DNA of 64,000 bases from Methanoculleus sp. (GCF_030019085.1 NZ_JASEFJ010000001.1:62001-126000); one strand, 5' to 3'; numbered from the stretch's first letter, positions 8,667 to 17,725 are shown. Notes: generated by a model not told the origin, from the letters alone. Program-made: numbers and translations.

Positions 8667-9633
8667 CGCCATCATCATACCCACCCTGATCGCAGTAGGG
8701 ATCATCGGGTATATGCTATACCGCGTGTGGGACGATCTCGTCCTGACGCTCGAGCATGCGGTTCTGCCACTCCTGGTTGTGGCTGTGGGGATCTGCGGCG
8801 TTTCCTGGATACTTCGTGGTTTCCGTTACAGGTTCATCCTGCATGGACTCGGTGTCGAGAAAGGTGTCTGGTTCTCGACAGCATGTATCCTTGTCTCCCA
8901 GACAGCGAACCTCATCGTCCCGGCACGTCTCGGCGACCTTGTGCGCTTGCTAATTCTCAAACACGATGATGATGCCACCTATTCCGAGGGGTTCTCCTCC
9001 CTTGTTGTCGAACGTGTATTTGATGTCATGATGGTCGCAGTGCTCGGCGTCGTTGCGCTCCTGCTGGTTCTCACCATTCTCGATGTCCCTGATTGGTTTA
9101 TCATCGCTATTGCGCTGCCTCTCGGGGCAGGCTGCCTCTTCTTCGCCGTGATCTTCTGGTCAGGCAGGATGAAATCCTCTGAGAACCGGATCCTCATAGC
9201 CGTCCAGCAGATGCTCGACGAGGTTAGACAGGTCTCCCTTCATTCTCGTGCGCTCGCGACGCTCAGTCTCTCATCGATTTTTATATGGGTCGTCGACGTG
9301 CTGGTCTGTTACGCGGTTGTCCTTATGTTTCAGGAGTCAATGCCGTTTGCTGTGGTTATCCTTGCGATCGTGATCGGCAACCTTGTAAAAGCGGTGCCCA
9401 TCACCCCTGGCGGCGTTGGGACGTATGAGGTCGCGGTCGCACTCACCTTTGGGCTGGCCGGGATGGCGGCGGCCACGGCGACCCTGATCGCGGTCATAGA
9501 TCACCTGATGAAAAACCTGGTCACGCTCGTCGGTGGCGTCGGTTCGATATACTATTTCGGCGACTGGTCGATCGAGGTTTTGAAGAAGGCTATCAACCGG
9601 GAGATCGAGAGGGAGGATACGTTTGGCGGGTGA
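8650..9633 (+). CDS. Lysylphosphatidylglycerol synthase-TM/UPF0104-like membrane protein
   Basis: 327 residues from the ATG at 8650, which overlaps the glycosyltransferase by 17 bases. It has about eight hydrophobic helices with the family landmarks RGFRYRFIL, PARLGDLVRLL and TPGGVGTYEVAVALTF. Archaeal members lack the aminoacyl-transferase domain of MprF and are suspected lipid flippases. It lies between a glycosyltransferase and a DUF2298 protein in the same operon, so moving a polyprenyl-linked sugar across the membrane is a reasonable guess. Confidence 0.82.
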   Translation: MWKKVSAIIIPTLIAVGIIGYMLYRVWDDLVLTLEHAVLPLLVVAVGICGVSWILRGFRYRFILHGLGVEKGVWFSTACILVSQTANLIVPARLGDLVRLLILKHDDDATYSEGFSSLVVERVFDVMMVAVLGVVALLLVLTILDVPDWFIIAIALPLGAGCLFFAVIFWSGRMKSSENRILIAVQQMLDEVRQVSLHSRALATLSLSSIFIWVVDVLVCYAVVLMFQESMPFAVVILAIVIGNLVKAVPITPGGVGTYEVAVALTFGLAGMAAATATLIAVIDHLMKNLVTLVGGVGSIYYFGDWSIEVLKKAINREIEREDTFGG

Positions 9634-11623
9634 GTTTCTCGTTCCGGTTCTGATCTGGCTTGTGGTTATCAAGGCGCTCCAGTTAGCAGTCTGGCCGGTG
9701 CTCGACCGTACCCTCGACCACCTCGCGCCAGCCGCCGCCTACCCGGCATCGATCCTCCTGTTCACACTCGTCTCCTGGTATTGCGCTCTTGTTGGTCTCC
9801 CGATCCCGCTTGCTCTTCTTCCGTTTGTTGCTGCGATAATCTATGCCGGTTCAGGCCGGTTTTACACGAAGGAACGAGTGCGATCGTCGCTGAAGTGGGA
9901 TCTTGCCTTCCTGATCCCTTTCCTCTTCATGCTCGAGGTGCGCTGGATCAATCCGGCCATCTCCTCCGGGGAGAAGTTCATGGACCACGCCATCCTGGCC
10001 TCGATCATGCGCCAGCCCATCGTTCCGCCTCTCGATCCCTGGTATGCCGGGGGAACTCTTGACGTCTACTACTACATGGGTTACTGGATGAACGGGGCGC
10101 TCGGCCTCGTATCCGGTGCACCGTCGACGGTCACGTTCAACCTCGCCCTGCCGACGGTGCTAGGCCTCTCAGTCGTCTCGTTCTACGCTCTGGGGCACCT
10201 GATCCTTGACCGCCATCGGTGGCTCCCGGTGCTTGCACTCTTCATCCCGAACCCCTCTGTGATCTACCATATCCTGATCGGGAGTTCCTGGTTTGACGCC
10301 TTCTGGGGAAGCACCAGGACGATTGAGAACACCATCAACGAGTATCCAATCTTCTCCATGCTCTGGGGCGACGTTCACCCTCATGTCACGAGTTTCTTCA
10401 ACCAGGGGTTCCTGCTCTTTCTACTGGTTTTTGCCTATCTTCGGTGGGGCGATCTCTCGAAGAGGGGGAGGGCGATTCTCTGCGGGCTTACCGCCCTTTC
10501 CCTCGGGTCAATGCCCGCTTTCAACTCCTGGGACGTCCTGATCTACGCTCCGATCACGCTTCTATTCGGTCTAATGGTCTGGCGCCGCTACGGGAACTTC
10601 GGGCGCGACGAAAAGATGTCCTGGATGATGCTCGGAGTGGTGCCGCCGGTTGCTGTTCTTGCATACCTCCCCTTCTACCTCCACCTCAATACCCCCGGTA
10701 TCGGGGGAATCGGTATCGTCGCTGAACCCTCTGTGCCTTTTGAGTTCCTCCTGGTTCACGGATTCTTCCTGGCGATCCTTATCGCGTACTGTGTTCCAGA
10801 TATCAGAAAGCGCCCCTACCTGCTGCTTCTTGCGCTGGTGCCTGCGCTTGCCGGATACCCGGCTGCGGCGATCGCTTCCATACCGCTGATATACCTGATC
10901 GCTCGTCGCCGGTTCTCGGTCGTCGATACGCTCGCTATCCTGGGACTCCTGATCGTCATCGGCACGGAATTTGTCTACCTGGTGGACAACATGGGGGAGA
11001 CCTACTTCCGGATGAACACCGTCTTCAAGTTCTACCTCCCGGCGTGGTTCATGATGGCGACCGCAAGCCTTGCCATAATCGGGGGGTGGAGCCAGCGCTC
11101 CGGGATCGACCGACGCATGCCTCCCCGCGTCGGGAAAGCCCTTCCTGCCTTGGCTATCGTTCTACTCCTGATTGCGCCCTTCGCCATCGGCGTTGACTTC
11201 GGTTACGGGAGTCGCACTCTCGACGGGGCGGCATACCTTGCGGCCTCACACCCCGGCGACGCTGCGGCGATAGCCTTCCTTCGGGATCTTGCCGGCGATC
11301 AGATCCTCGTCGAGGCAGAGGGCGGCGATTACACCTACTACTCCAGGGTATCAACTTTCACCGGGCTCCCGACCATCATTGGAATGCCCTTTCACGAGTA
11401 CATGTGGCGGGGAGATTATGGCCGGATAAGCGAGCGGAGCGGTGATGTAAGGACGATCTACGAGCAGCCGGACCGTACAATCGACCTTGCGCGCGCCTAC
11501 AATGCCACCCTCCTCTACGTGGGTGAACCAGAACGTGAACGCTACAATGTTTCTATCCCCGTCGGGGCGCTTGAACTCATCTATGATGAGGAAGGAGTCC
11601 AGATATACCGGATCCCTGTTTGA
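9623..11623 (+). CDS. DUF2298 (YYY-type) large membrane protein, GT-C-like
   Basis: 666 residues starting with TTG at 9623; the upstream GGGAGGATAC is a good ribosome-binding site and the start overlaps the previous gene. More than ten hydrophobic segments are present. The triple-tyrosine motif DVYYYMGYWMNGAL near residue 150 is the family hallmark (Chlor_Arch_YYY). WGDVHPHV and a soluble C-terminal domain follow. The family is thought to be a GT-C-fold transferase acting outside the membrane, though the reaction is not established. It closes the four-gene operon and is followed by a hairpin. Confidence 0.82.
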   Translation: MAGEFLVPVLIWLVVIKALQLAVWPVLDRTLDHLAPAAAYPASILLFTLVSWYCALVGLPIPLALLPFVAAIIYAGSGRFYTKERVRSSLKWDLAFLIPFLFMLEVRWINPAISSGEKFMDHAILASIMRQPIVPPLDPWYAGGTLDVYYYMGYWMNGALGLVSGAPSTVTFNLALPTVLGLSVVSFYALGHLILDRHRWLPVLALFIPNPSVIYHILIGSSWFDAFWGSTRTIENTINEYPIFSMLWGDVHPHVTSFFNQGFLLFLLVFAYLRWGDLSKRGRAILCGLTALSLGSMPAFNSWDVLIYAPITLLFGLMVWRRYGNFGRDEKMSWMMLGVVPPVAVLAYLPFYLHLNTPGIGGIGIVAEPSVPFEFLLVHGFFLAILIAYCVPDIRKRPYLLLLALVPALAGYPAAAIASIPLIYLIARRRFSVVDTLAILGLLIVIGTEFVYLVDNMGETYFRMNTVFKFYLPAWFMMATASLAIIGGWSQRSGIDRRMPPRVGKALPALAIVLLLIAPFAIGVDFGYGSRTLDGAAYLAASHPGDAAAIAFLRDLAGDQILVEAEGGDYTYYSRVSTFTGLPTIIGMPFHEYMWRGDYGRISERSGDVRTIYEQPDRTIDLARAYNATLLYVGEPERERYNVSIPVGALELIYDEEGVQIYRIPV

Positions 11624-11692
11624 AAGTTTGATTGGCCCGGTGACGCTAGACGCTATGAGAAGGACACCGGTCCCTGGAGAAGGCAGAGAATG

Positions 11693-11712
11693 GGGAGGAG
11701 CCGTCTCCTCCC
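11693..11712 (+). terminator. Hairpin after the glycan operon
   Basis: GGGAGGAG-CCGT-CTCCTCCC is a perfect 8-base stem with a 4-base loop, 70 bases after the DUF2298 stop, followed by a short pyrimidine run. No long T-tract follows, so termination is only likely. The rest of 11624-11900 shows no credible gene. Confidence 0.4.
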
Positions 11713-11902
11713 TCATCTTTCTGCGCTTCCGGCACTGCCAGGTGTGTTTAACGAGAGACGTTCAGCGCGAGTAACTCTCTTGACATCAGCGAACCCGGTT
11801 TGAAGTGCCCCCTGTGCATACCCCTGGGGGATGGTGGCGAGTTTGTAATTTCAGAATCGTCGATTTGATTGCCTCCGCTCTTCCCGGCGCAGAGTGACAA
11901 AC

Positions 11903-11993
11903 CTTTATCACTACTCCTATTGACATAATACAGCGCATTCGATCAGCTACGCTACTGATGAATGATGATGGAGCAGCAGAGGGCTGCCCCTGA
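11903..11993 (+). promoter_or_regulatory. Promoter and possible kink-turn leader of the L7Ae operon
   Basis: CTTTATCA (11903-11910) is a TATA candidate about 95 bases before rpl7ae. The leader contains a box C-like ATGATGA (11962-11968; a second copy CTGATGA at 11955-11961), a GCAGC/GCTGC hairpin (11973-11987) and a box D-like CTGA (11990-11993), ending about a dozen bases before the ATG. This is the layout of a kink-turn, the RNA fold bound by L7Ae itself, so feedback control is possible. GAGGTGAG precedes the ATG as Shine-Dalgarno. Confidence 0.45.
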
Positions 11994-12005
11994 AAGAGGT
12001 GAGTT

Positions 12006-12374
12006 ATGGCAACGACTTATGTAAAATTTGAGGTTCCGGAAGAGATCCAGAACAAGGCCCTTGAGGCCCTTGAGATCGCAAGGGATACCGGGAAGGTGAA
12101 GAAAGGGTCCAACGAAACGACAAAAGCCGTCGAACGGAACATTGCCCAGCTGGTTCTTATCGGTTCTGACGTTGAGCCGCAGGAGATCGTGATGCACCTC
12201 CCGCCGCTCTGCGACGAGAAGCGGATCCCGTACGTCTACATCTCGAAGCAGAACGAGATCGGTTCCGCGAGCGGTCTGGAGGTAGGTTCCGCAGCCGCAG
12301 CGATAGTCAAAGCCGGCAAGGCAAAAGACCTGGTCGATGAGATCGCAAAGCAGATTGCTGCACTGAGAGCGTGA
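12006..12374 (+). CDS. rpl7ae: Ribosomal protein L7Ae (eL8), kink-turn RNA-binding protein
   Basis: 122 residues, the normal archaeal length. The fold is recognisable from [13 protein letters not shown], which contacts kink-turn RNA, and [17 protein letters not shown]. The protein is part of the 50S subunit and also the core of archaeal box C/D and H/ACA RNPs and RNase P. It begins the conserved L7Ae-S28e-L24e-Ndk operon. Confidence 0.97.
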   Translation: MATTYVKFEVPEEIQNKALEALEIARDTGKVKKGSNETTKAVERNIAQLVLIGSDVEPQEIVMHLPPLCDEKRIPYVYISKQNEIGSASGLEVGSAAAAIVKAGKAKDLVDEIAKQIAALRA

Positions 12375-12385
12375 GGGATTAAATC

Positions 12386-12595
12386 ATGGCAGACGAGGGA
12401 ACGCCAGCAGAAGTCATCGAGATCATCGGTTTAACCGGGATGCATGGTGAGGCCCGGCAGGTGAAGTGCCGGGTTCTCGACGGCCCGAACAAAGGCCGGA
12501 TCATCACCCGCAACACGGTAGGCCCGATCAGGGAGGGAGACATTCTCTCGCTGCTCGAGACCGAGCGTGAGGCGAAGAAACTCTCGAGGCGGTAA
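12386..12595 (+). CDS. rps28e: 30S ribosomal protein S28e (eS28)
   Basis: 69-residue OB-fold protein with the typical C-terminus [10 protein letters not shown]-like [14 protein letters not shown] and the segment [24 protein letters not shown]. It is the second gene of the L7Ae operon, 11 bases after rpl7ae, with the next gene 2 bases away. Confidence 0.97.
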   Translation: MADEGTPAEVIEIIGLTGMHGEARQVKCRVLDGPNKGRIITRNTVGPIREGDILSLLETEREAKKLSRR

Positions 12596-12597
12596 CC

Positions 12598-12789
12598 ATG
12601 GTCGAGAAGTACGTCTGCAGTTTCTGTGGAGAGGTTCTGGAACCCGGCACGGGCAAGATGTTTGTGCGCAGGGACGGGACAATCTACTACTTCTGCAGCA
12701 CCAAGTGCCAGAACAACTACAGGCTCGGCCGGGTACCGCGCCGTGTTGAGTGGACTGCCGCCGGACGCAAGGCCCGCGGTAAAGAGTGA
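12598..12789 (+). CDS. rpl24e: 50S ribosomal protein L24e (eL24)
   Basis: 63-residue zinc-binding ribosomal protein. Zinc ligands come from [13 protein letters not shown] near the start and the [14 protein letters not shown] segment. ATG at 12598, 2 bases after rps28e. Conserved neighbour of S28e and Ndk in Euryarchaeota. Confidence 0.97.
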   Translation: MVEKYVCSFCGEVLEPGTGKMFVRRDGTIYYFCSTKCQNNYRLGRVPRRVEWTAAGRKARGKE

Positions 12790-12794
12790 TCTCC

Positions 12795-13244
12795 ATGGAG
12801 CGCACCTTCGTGATGGTCAAACCTGATGGCGTCCAGCGCGGACTCGTCGGGGAGATCATCTCCAGGTTCGAAGCGAAGGGGCTCAAACTCGCAGCGGCGA
12901 GGATCGAGGCTCTACCCGCGGAGCGGGTTGTCGAGCAGTATAGTGAGCACATGGAGAAACCCTTCTTCCAAGGTCTTAAGGCCTACATCATGAGCGGACC
13001 CTGTTTCCTGATGGCCTGGGAAGGGAAGGACGCGGTCGCGGTCGTACGGAGGATGGTTGGCGCCACCAATCCAGCCGAGGCCGCACCCGGATCCATCCGC
13101 GGTGATTTCGGGCTTGATATCGGCCGGAACGTTATCCACGCATCAGACTCCCGGGAGAGCGCGGCGAGAGAGCTCGGGATCCACTTTGCGCCTGGGGAAC
13201 TGGTAGAGTATTCCCGGATCGATGAACCGGTAATTTACGAGTGA
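12795..13244 (+). CDS. ndk: Nucleoside diphosphate kinase
   Basis: 149 residues from the ATG at 12795; the ORF track begins three codons earlier at a GTG. It transfers phosphate between NTPs and NDPs through a phospho-histidine. The catalytic His lies in [12 protein letters not shown] and the [13 protein letters not shown] nucleotide-site motif is near the N-terminus. It is the last gene of the L7Ae operon here: the infB gene that often follows in other archaea is absent, and a strong terminator comes directly after the stop. Confidence 0.96.
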   Translation: MERTFVMVKPDGVQRGLVGEIISRFEAKGLKLAAARIEALPAERVVEQYSEHMEKPFFQGLKAYIMSGPCFLMAWEGKDAVAVVRRMVGATNPAEAAPGSIRGDFGLDIGRNVIHASDSRESAARELGIHFAPGELVEYSRIDEPVIYE

Positions 13245-13250
13245 ATACTG

Positions 13251-13281
13251 TGCCGCCGAATTCCGGCGGCAGCTATTTTTT
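13251..13281 (+). terminator. Terminator after ndk
   Basis: TGCCGCCG-AATTC-CGGCGGCA forms a perfect 8-base GC stem, followed by ATTTTTT. It starts 7 bases after the ndk stop. From here to 13511 I see no credible gene; the short ORF at 13241 merely reads through this hairpin. Confidence 0.75.
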
Positions 13282-13511
13282 GGGTCTCGATATTGGCTGG
13301 AAGTTCTGGGTTGCTACCTGTAACCTGCGCGGAGATCTCACACATCTGCTACTTGCGTCTGCGTTCGTGACCCGGTCGAATCTGGCCTTTCATCGTTTGC
13401 TATCTCCCTTCGTGCCTTTACTGCAATAGGTCTCCAGGGGAACGGATTGACCATCCACTCCACGAACCACAAGTGCTATTATCGGCCTTATTGCATATCT
13501 GATGACGGCAC

Positions 13512-14165
13512 ATGGCGGATCTCCTGAGTTTCACGCTGCTGAGTCTCTCCTCCATCATCATCGTAGTGAACCCGCTTGCAGCCACCCTGATCTTTGTCTC
13601 CCTGACCGGTAGTATGGATCAGGCCGCAAGACTCAAGATCGCGCGCGAGGCAAGTCAGTTTGCTCTGGCTGTTCTGCTCATATTCACCTTTGGAGGCGGC
13701 TGGATACTCCAGATCTTCGGTATATCCGTCGAGGCTTTCCGAATTGCAGGTGGTATCCTGCTCTTCGGGATAGGTATGGACATGGTCTATGCAAAGACAT
13801 CCCGGACGAAGATGACCGCAACCGAGAAGTACGAAGGGCAGGATGCAGATGACATCGCCATCATGCCGCTTGCAATCCCGATGATCTCGGGGCCCGGGGC
13901 GATCACCTCGGTCATCGTGCTGATGAACGAGGCGATTGAGATGGGAGTTGTTGCAATTGCCGTTGTGCCGATCGCATCTGTTACAGCCATCGGGATCACC
14001 TACTACATGATGAAGAACGCTGACGTCATCGTCCGGCGCATCGGTCAGCGTGAGTATCGTGCTGTTAACCGCCTGATGGGAATGCTCCTAATCGCGATTG
14101 CCGTCCAGTTTATTATTGTAGGAATCAAAGCTGCCTTCCCCCTACTCGCTGGAGGTTCCACATGA
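13512..14165 (+). CDS. MarC-family integral membrane protein
   Basis: 217 residues with six predicted transmembrane helices. Family landmarks are NPLAATLIFVSLTGSM near the start, FRIAGGILLFGIGMDM, and the mid-protein PLAIPMISGPGAITSVI. MarC proteins are widespread inner-membrane proteins of unsettled function and were once wrongly linked to antibiotic resistance. The stop overlaps the start of the next gene by 4 bases, and a third gene overlaps in the same way. Confidence 0.9.
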   Translation: MADLLSFTLLSLSSIIIVVNPLAATLIFVSLTGSMDQAARLKIAREASQFALAVLLIFTFGGGWILQIFGISVEAFRIAGGILLFGIGMDMVYAKTSRTKMTATEKYEGQDADDIAIMPLAIPMISGPGAITSVIVLMNEAIEMGVVAIAVVPIASVTAIGITYYMMKNADVIVRRIGQREYRAVNRLMGMLLIAIAVQFIIVGIKAAFPLLAGGST

Positions 14166-14365
14166 CACCCACCTTTGCTCAGATCGGCGCGATCCTTATC
14201 AGCACCTGCATCGTTCTCGGTGGGATTCTAATTGTAGCACAGATGTTTGCTTTGACGGTCCCGTTTGCTCCTCAGATCATGGTGGCTCTATCGATCCTCA
14301 TCGTCATCGGTGCTGCCATGCTGATTCACACCGCCAGAAGCCTGGAGACGACTGTATCCCGATGA
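14162..14365 (+). CDS. Small two-helix membrane protein
   Basis: 67 residues, almost entirely two hydrophobic helices (IGAILISTCIVLGGILIVAQM and IMVALSILIVIGAAMLI) joined by a short loop. No family recognised. It overlaps marC upstream and the nitrilase gene downstream by 4 bases each, so translation is coupled. That supports a real gene and possibly a subunit or modulator of the MarC protein. Confidence 0.7.
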   Translation: MTPTFAQIGAILISTCIVLGGILIVAQMFALTVPFAPQIMVALSILIVIGAAMLIHTARSLETTVSR

Positions 14366-15165
14366 TGACAGCGATAGCGCTTGCTCAGGTTGCCACCGAT
14401 GCCAGGGGTGGTCGGGCAGGTATGCTCGATGTAGCTGCCAGGATGGCGGATGAGGCCGCAGGGGCGGGTGCATCGCTCATATGCTTTCCAGAACAGTTCG
14501 TGATCGGCTGGTCGCCGGACGTTTCCCCCGGGGCAGGCGAGCCCCTGGACGGTCCGCTTGCAAAGGCGTTTGGCCGTATAGCAGAGCGGTGCGGGATTGC
14601 GGTTGCAGGATCTATCATCCAGTCCAGCGGGGGATGCCGCCCTAAAAACACCGTGGTGGTGCTCGGTGCAGATGGGGAACTCATGGCATCATACGCAAAG
14701 ATCCATCTCTTCTCGCCGGATGGAGAGGACCGGGCCTACGAAGCAGGTGACCGGATCGATACTTTTATCCTTGATGGTATGGTCTTTGGGCTTGCTGTCT
14801 GCTATGACCTGCGGTTTCCGGAACTATTTCGAATCTATGCTCTCGCTGGGGCAGAGTGTGTTCTGGTGCCTGCGGCATGGCCGTCTTCCAGGCTCTCGCA
14901 CTGGGAGACGCTCCTCCCCGCGAGGGCTCTTGAGAACCGTTACTACGTTGCGGGGGTCAACACGGCCGGCATGCCAGGCGGCGCTTACTCCGGTGGTTCG
15001 CTTGCCGCCGACCCGGATGGCGCCATAATCGGCAGATGTGGGGCAGGGGAACGTCTCATCGTGGTCGAGGTCGATCCTGCGGCGGTCCATGTCGCCCGAT
15101 CCAGGCTCCCTTCACTTTCAGACCGCAGAAGTGACCTTTATCTGCGGTTGCTCTCCAGATTGTAG
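14362..15165 (+). CDS. Carbon-nitrogen hydrolase (nitrilase superfamily)
   Basis: 267 residues. The catalytic triad is visible: Glu in CFPEQFVIGW (about residue 44), Lys in YAKIHLFSP, and Cys in AVCYDLRFPEL (about 153). These enzymes hydrolyse amides such as omega-amidodicarboxylates or deaminated glutathione. The substrate here is unknown. It is the third gene of the overlapping marC-small membrane protein-nitrilase group, and the next gene begins 9 bases later. Confidence 0.9.
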   Translation: MMTAIALAQVATDARGGRAGMLDVAARMADEAAGAGASLICFPEQFVIGWSPDVSPGAGEPLDGPLAKAFGRIAERCGIAVAGSIIQSSGGCRPKNTVVVLGADGELMASYAKIHLFSPDGEDRAYEAGDRIDTFILDGMVFGLAVCYDLRFPELFRIYALAGAECVLVPAAWPSSRLSHWETLLPARALENRYYVAGVNTAGMPGGAYSGGSLAADPDGAIIGRCGAGERLIVVEVDPAAVHVARSRLPSLSDRRSDLYLRLLSRL

Positions 15166-15174
15166 AGATATCTC

Positions 15175-15921
15175 ATGAGGGGTGACCAGCACGTATCGCT
15201 CAGTCTTGCCACAACAGCGCTCTTTATCGCTCCCTATCTCAGCATCATCGACCCCTTTACAGCCGTTGTCCTCCTGTTTGGCACATTTGTCGGATCGGTT
15301 GCTCCGGACGCTGATGCCGCCGATGCAGCGATATTCAACGGCCGTGTCAGCGGGGCGAAAGGAAAACGAGGCCAGATCCTAAACGGCCTTGCAGTGGTGC
15401 TTCCGATCTTTGGCTATACCATCAGGTACCTCATCTACTACCCGATCTCGCTGGTGTTCATGCTCCTCCTCCGGAAGAACTACCGCCACCGCCACCGTGG
15501 GCTGCTCCACTCGCTCCCGGGTGTCGGTCTGACCGCGCTCATTCTCTCTGCGTACCTGGCCATACTTATGGCCTGGCTCGGAGTATCCCTCGCACTCCTT
15601 CCAGCATTCGGCTGTGGGTTCTTCGGTGGGTGTGTCCTCCACCTGCTTGAAGATGCCTGTACCCCCTCAGGCGTCGCCTGGCTCTACCCCCTCTCCCGCC
15701 GACGGGTCTCCGGACGGGTCAGGGCGGAGAGGTTCTTTGAGGTGCGCCCGGCAATCTTTGCCGCTGTTCTTGTGATAGCGGCGACAGGGGTGCTAATCGC
15801 GCCGTTCGTGACCGGTTTGACTTCGGATGAACTCCGGTTTATCGCGCTTGCTGCGGTCCTCATCCTCTGGCTGCTCTTCCTGCTCGCCTCTGGTGTAAGG
15901 CGCGAACGACGCTGGAGGTGA
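15175..15921 (+). CDS. Membrane-bound YdjM-like metal-dependent hydrolase
   Basis: 248 residues. The signature includes SLATTALF, FGTFVGSVAPDADAADA with metal-binding acids, RHRHRGLLHSLPG, and HLLEDACTPSGVAWLYPL. Several transmembrane helices are present, two of them at the C-terminus. This matches the YdjM/DUF457 family of membrane hydrolases, whose natural substrate is not known. It follows the nitrilase closely and probably ends that transcription unit. Confidence 0.85.
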   Translation: MRGDQHVSLSLATTALFIAPYLSIIDPFTAVVLLFGTFVGSVAPDADAADAAIFNGRVSGAKGKRGQILNGLAVVLPIFGYTIRYLIYYPISLVFMLLLRKNYRHRHRGLLHSLPGVGLTALILSAYLAILMAWLGVSLALLPAFGCGFFGGCVLHLLEDACTPSGVAWLYPLSRRRVSGRVRAERFFEVRPAIFAAVLVIAATGVLIAPFVTGLTSDELRFIALAAVLILWLLFLLASGVRRERRWR

Positions 15922-15965
15922 GGTGAAACCATATCTATACGTATCTATGCGGACAACAGTCTTGC

Positions 15966-17171
15966 ATGTACCGTCTCGTCTGCGTTCATTGCGGCGCAGC
16001 CTATTCCCATGACCAGATCATATACACGTGCAGTCGCTGTGGACACCTGCTGAGCGTCGAGTATGACCTTGATGAGATCGAAGTCTCGCGGGAAGAGTGG
16101 AACCGTCGCCCCCTCTCGGTCTGGCGCTACCGCGAGATCCTTCCCGTCCGCGGGGACCCGGTCACCCTACAGGAAGGTGGCACCCCCCTCTACCACCTGG
16201 AGAAAATCGGAAAGGAGCTGGGTCTTCCTGAACTCTATGCCAAACATGAGGGGATGAACCCGACCGGTTCGTTCAAGGACCGCGGCATGACCGTGGGTGT
16301 CAGCATGGCGCTTGAACTCGGTATGAAGAGCGTTGCCTGTGCAAGCACCGGGAACACCTCTGCAAGCCTTGCCGCCTATGCTGCAAAGGCCGGGGTCCCC
16401 TGTGTAGTCCTCCTCCCTGCCGGGAAGGTTGCCCTGGGCAAGGTTGCCCAGGCGCTGATGCACGGCGCCCGGGTCATCTCCATACGCGGCAACTTCGATC
16501 GCGCGCTCGAGATGGTACATGAACTCTGCGTCAGCCACGGCCTCTACCTCTTAAACTCGGTCAACCCCTATCGTCTCGAGGGGCAGAAGACGATCGGGTT
16601 TGAGTCGATCGACCAGCTCGATGGCGAGGTTCCGGACAGGTTGGTTCTCCCGGTAGGGAACGCCGGGAACATATCCGCGGTCTACAAGGGGCTCAGAGAG
16701 CTCGAGGCTCTCGGGTTCATAGACCGGTTACCCATGATGACCGGTATCCAGGCGGCCGGTTCACAACCGGTTGTGAGGGCAATCGAGCAGAACCTCGATG
16801 TTCTGGTCTCTGAACCCAACCCTGAGACTGTAGCCACCGCGATCAGGATAGGCGCCCCCGTGAACGCGGAGAAGGCGCTTGTTGCCATCCGCGCCACCGG
16901 TGGGACGGCGGCGGCCGTTACCGATGACGAGATCCTTGCGATGCAGAGGGATCTGGCGCGGAAAGAAGGGATTGGGGTTGAACCCGCCTCGGCAGCCTCG
17001 GTCGCGGGTGTCCGGAGACTTGCTGAGGAGGGTCTGATCGACAGGGATGAACGGATCGTATGCGTTGTGACCGGTCATCTATTGAAAGATCCAGAAACTG
17101 TGGTACGTCAATGCGAACCTCCAATCGAGATCGACGCGGAGCTATCCTCACTGCTCTCTGTCTTGCGCTGA
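15966..17171 (+). CDS. thrC: Threonine synthase
   Basis: 401 residues. It converts O-phosphohomoserine to threonine with PLP. The N-terminus has a zinc-ribbon-like CVHCGAAY...CSRCG segment common in archaeal ThrC. The PLP lysine sits in NPTGSFKDRGM, the phosphate-binding loop in CASTGNTSASLAAYAA, and the GNAGN motif follows. The next gene starts 61 bases before the thrC stop in another frame. Confidence 0.95.
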   Translation: MYRLVCVHCGAAYSHDQIIYTCSRCGHLLSVEYDLDEIEVSREEWNRRPLSVWRYREILPVRGDPVTLQEGGTPLYHLEKIGKELGLPELYAKHEGMNPTGSFKDRGMTVGVSMALELGMKSVACASTGNTSASLAAYAAKAGVPCVVLLPAGKVALGKVAQALMHGARVISIRGNFDRALEMVHELCVSHGLYLLNSVNPYRLEGQKTIGFESIDQLDGEVPDRLVLPVGNAGNISAVYKGLRELEALGFIDRLPMMTGIQAAGSQPVVRAIEQNLDVLVSEPNPETVATAIRIGAPVNAEKALVAIRATGGTAAAVTDDEILAMQRDLARKEGIGVEPASAASVAGVRRLAEEGLIDRDERIVCVVTGHLLKDPETVVRQCEPPIEIDAELSSLLSVLR

Positions 17172-17725
17172 TCCTGGTCAGCGCACCGGCGGCGGCAGAG
17201 GAGGCCGTATTTCGGGTTCTGCCGGATGGCACCGCTTACGAAGCCATGATAGAGGTTTCGGGAGATACATACGCCCTCTGGACACCGGGGCTGCTGGGTG
17301 AGCGCGTCCCGCTCCAGGTTGAGGACCTTGAGGTGTTCGGCCAGAATGGCGCGGTCGAATACCGTGAGGAAAGAAGGGGTGTCATCACCTTCCCGGAGGG
17401 GAACTACACCATCTCCTACAGGGTTCCGGTAAAGAACAATCAGTTCGTCGCCGCCTTTGACGAGCCGTATAACGTGACCGTTCTCCTGCCATCGGGTTTT
17501 GAGGTCGATAACCCGCTAATTGGTATGGTCAGTACTGGCGGGGTAGTCTCTCAGCGCCCGAACGGGACCACTGAAATTACCTGGGAGGGGGCAATGGTCG
17601 TGGAGGTCAGGTTTTACACACTCGAACGCGAGATTTTGCTTACCACCTTCGGCACCATGTGGCTTGTGGTCGCGTTTATCCTGATCTTCCCCTTCTTCTT
17701 CTCGCGCAGGAGGGGTGGCAGATGA
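17111..17725 (+). CDS. DUF5803-like secreted/membrane-anchored protein
   Basis: 204 residues from the ATG at 17111, which lies inside the end of thrC. The start is supported by the signal peptide that follows it (basic RTSNRDRR, then a hydrophobic core to SAPAAA). An extracytoplasmic beta-rich domain spans about 30-170, and a C-terminal transmembrane helix ends in [10 protein letters not shown]. The topology and length resemble the DUF5803 family of methanogens; function unknown. It overlaps the LysE-type gene by ATGA. Confidence 0.65.
   Translation: MRTSNRDRRGAILTALCLALILVSAPAAAEEAVFRVLPDGTAYEAMIEVSGDTYALWTPGLLGERVPLQVEDLEVFGQNGAVEYREERRGVITFPEGNYTISYRVPVKNNQFVAAFDEPYNVTVLLPSGFEVDNPLIGMVSTGGVVSQRPNGTTEITWEGAMVVEVRFYTLEREILLTTFGTMWLVVAFILIFPFFFSRRRGGR

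Noticed and set aside
13241-13429. 62-residue ORF after ndk
   Set aside because: It starts inside ndk and translates the terminator hairpin.
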